DNA from: an uncultured Ruminococcus sp.
GTDB taxonomy: Bacteria > Bacillota > Clostridia > Oscillospirales > Acutalibacteraceae
Direction: 5' to 3'
NCBI GenBank assembly: GCA_902783065.1
Contig: CACZPV010000265.1
Location: 1 to 7,481, forward strand
Length of the DNA stretch: 7,481 bases
Shown here piece after piece: positions 5,815 through 7,481 of this stretch (within the stretch, counting starts at the first letter, position 1; each line of letters starts with the position of its first letter). The translations under genes were made by a program, and so were the position numbers. Under the pieces are notes generated by a model. That model was not told where the DNA came from and did not search any database. It was given only the letters and a program-made list of their open reading frames with translations.

Positions 5815-7431
5815 TTATTCTTCTGTTTTTGAAGCGTAAAAGAAATCAATTTCACCTCCGTAGGGATGGAAAATAATATCATCGACATTTTTTGCCCCGG
5901 CATAGTAACGATATTGTGTATACAACGGATAGAATAATGCATGATCGAGGATATATTCTTCAGCTTGTTTTATCTTCGGTACAGAAGCGGCAGTCAGATT
6001 TTTTCTTATATCATCAATCATGCTGTCATATTCTGCTGACTTAAGGCAGGCAGCATTGTATACGGAGGAAGATTCAAAAAGTTCCAATGTACTCAGCGGA
6101 GTTGTCCCGCTGCTTTTAAGAGAGGCAATAGCAATCTGAAAATTGCCGCTTTTGATTTTTTCATTTAGTTCGGAATCAGATACCGGTTTTTTATTAAAAT
6201 AAGCTCCTGTAAATCCGTTCCATGTTTCAATCAGGTTGTTGACATAAGTTTGCGTATTCTTATCATCTGTACATAAAATGGTAATATTAGGAATTGCATC
6301 AAGTTCCAATTCTTCCAGACCGGCAGCCAGCAGTTGTTCCGGATTGTTTTTAGGATGATATGCGGCTTCACCTGCCAGCTTTCTGTAAGACTGGTCGTTA
6401 AGTTCTGCTGTGTCAGGAATCAACGCTGATACCTTAGCACAGCTTTCGGGCATTTTCTCCGGCATAAGTCCGCTTTTAACGGAAGAAAGCAGACTATGAC
6501 GAATAGATTCGCTTTTCAGCAGGTTGTCCTGTGTATTAAAAGAAATGCCCCATATGGTGTCGCCAAACCCTTTCAGATGGAGATCCTGTTTTTTTGCTTT
6601 ATCAAGGTCGTCATTGCTTATAGCGCCGCAATCAATATCACCGCTTATGATCGAGTTGTATACATCAGGCATTTCCTTACCAATTGAAAAATCGATTCCG
6701 GCAGGAACAGGTTCGTCTTTACCTGTATAATTTTTGTTTTTTCTGAGAAAAACGGAATGGTTTTGTTCCCAGTCACCTTTTTCCATCATAAATGCGCCGT
6801 TTCCGAGGACCTTATCGTCCTCACGGCCGTATTGTCCGGCTGAACGGTCAAAAAAAGCTTTATTGCATGGCATGGCAGGCGGAGTTGTCAGAAGATACAG
6901 AATTTCCGAATCAGGATATTCCAGTTCAATCGTGACCGTTGTATCATCATCGGCAGTAACACCAAGTGTATTGAGGTCTGCTTCATTTTTGTTGATCCGC
7001 TGTGCATTTTTTATACAGAACAGTGTCTTTGCCGTAGGAGAATTGGTTTTTCCTGAAACAGACCGCTGTATTCCGTAGACAAAATCCTTTGCTGTCAGTT
7101 TTGTCCCGTCGCTCCATTTCAGATTTTTACGCAGATGGAATGTATAAACTTTCCTGTCGCTGCTAATGTCCCATTTTTCGGCGGCGCCCTGTGTGATATT
7201 ATCCTCAGCGTCCAGTCGGACAAGTCCCTCGTACAGATTCATAATCAGAAGCTCAGATACACTGTCATTTGCAATCTGCGGATCAAGTGTATCGGGATCA
7301 TAGGCAATATTGTAGTAGATAATACTGTTTTCAGGGCTTTTGTCCTTTTTGTTACAGGAGCAAAGGCAGATACAAAATACAGCAGCAAGAAATGCCGCAG
7401 TGATTCTTTTGTGTAATTTCAATTGATTCAT
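5815..7431 (-). CDS. Peptide-type ABC transporter solute-binding lipoprotein (family 5)
   Basis: This is an extracellular substrate-binding lipoprotein of the OppA/DppA class (SBP_bac_5), 538 residues, the usual length. The N-terminus has KLHKR, a hydrophobic stretch (about 11-25) and lipobox LCSC (23-26), so C26 should be lipidated. Family marks are DPDTLDPQ (45-52), LYEGLVRLD (66-74), RKNLKWSDGTKLTAKDFVYG (101-120), GNGAFMMEKGDW and the C-terminal FYPLYTQYRYY. The likely substrates are oligopeptides, but family 5 also binds nickel, sugars and antibiotics, so the ligand is open. The ATG at 7431 touches its ribosome site AAAAAGGA with no gap. A TTG at 7422 has a 9-base gap and would give a protein three residues shorter with the same lipobox. 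No permease or ATPase gene is in the window; they may lie to the right, elsewhere, or be shared. Confidence 0.92.
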   Translation of the reverse strand: MNQLKLHKRITAAFLAAVFCICLCSCNKKDKSPENSIIYYNIAYDPDTLDPQIANDSVSELLIMNLYEGLVRLDAEDNITQGAAEKWDISSDRKVYTFHLRKNLKWSDGTKLTAKDFVYGIQRSVSGKTNSPTAKTLFCIKNAQRINKNEADLNTLGVTADDDTTVTIELEYPDSEILYLLTTPPAMPCNKAFFDRSAGQYGREDDKVLGNGAFMMEKGDWEQNHSVFLRKNKNYTGKDEPVPAGIDFSIGKEMPDVYNSIISGDIDCGAISNDDLDKAKKQDLHLKGFGDTIWGISFNTQDNLLKSESIRHSLLSSVKSGLMPEKMPESCAKVSALIPDTAELNDQSYRKLAGEAAYHPKNNPEQLLAAGLEELELDAIPNITILCTDDKNTQTYVNNLIETWNGFTGAYFNKKPVSDSELNEKIKSGNFQIAIASLKSSGTTPLSTLELFESSSVYNAACLKSAEYDSMIDDIRKNLTAASVPKIKQAEEYILDHALFYPLYTQYRYYAGAKNVDDIIFHPYGGEIDFFYASKTEE

Positions 7432-7450
7432 TCCTTTTTAAGATGATAAT

Positions 7451-7481
7451 ATAATAACCATAGCCGATTGTAAATTTTCAA
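7451..7481 (-). promoter_or_regulatory. Possible promoter of the solute-binding protein gene
   Basis: On the minus strand TTGAAA (7481-7476) is followed after 19 bases by TATTAT (7456-7451); the overlapping TTATTA gives 18 bases. The position, about 20 bases before the start codon, suits a short leader. Spacing is longer than optimal and the -35 touches the window edge, so this is tentative. Confidence 0.35.

Overview
The window looks like chromosomal DNA from a low-GC Gram-positive anaerobe of the Clostridia, most like Ruminococcus and its relatives. This is inference. It rests on A-rich, strong Shine-Dalgarno sites (AAAGGAG, CAGGAG), the short bacterial form of ThiC, a sigma-A consensus promoter, and the small membrane-protein and M3-peptidase families present. 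No phage, insertion sequence, CRISPR array, tRNA or rRNA is visible.

Left part (1-2130, + strand): two thiamine pyrimidine genes. thiD, cut by the window edge so that roughly the first 15 codons are missing, is followed after 59 bases by a complete thiC. ThiC makes HMP-P from aminoimidazole ribotide and ThiD phosphorylates HMP-P to HMP-PP, so the pair covers pyrimidine synthesis for thiamine diphosphate. Any TPP riboswitch for the operon would lie left of the window; the 59-base gap is too short to hold one. An intrinsic terminator follows thiC at 2186-2208.

Middle (2131-3082): 446 bases without a gene contain the thiC terminator, several inverted repeats including a perfect 18-base palindrome, an AT-rich stretch, and a perfect TTGACA-N17-TATAAT promoter with a leader of about 110 nt. 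The promoter drives a monocistronic 134-residue, three-helix membrane protein of DUF5684 type. A strong bidirectional terminator (15-bp stem) separates it from the convergent gene cluster on the right.

Right part (3083-7431, all - strand): read in transcription order, these are a family 5 peptide-type solute-binding lipoprotein, a seven-helix BAX-inhibitor-1/YetJ-like protein with an N/Q/Y-rich N-terminal tail, and a cytoplasmic M3-family zinc oligoendopeptidase. The lipoprotein and the YetJ-like gene are 53 bases apart and may be co-transcribed. The peptidase follows after tandem hairpins, which probably end or attenuate the upstream transcript. Peptide capture and peptide hydrolysis fit together, but no permease or ATPase genes are visible.

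The genes are ordinary. The more curious signals are non-coding: an AGGAAAC(A/C)CTGATT-type repeat just after the thiD and thiC stops, with a shorter relative after the YetJ-like gene; a one-against-two hairpin arrangement at 4818-4863; and a structured leader ahead of the DUF5684-like gene. I found no convincing evidence of an undescribed multi-gene system.
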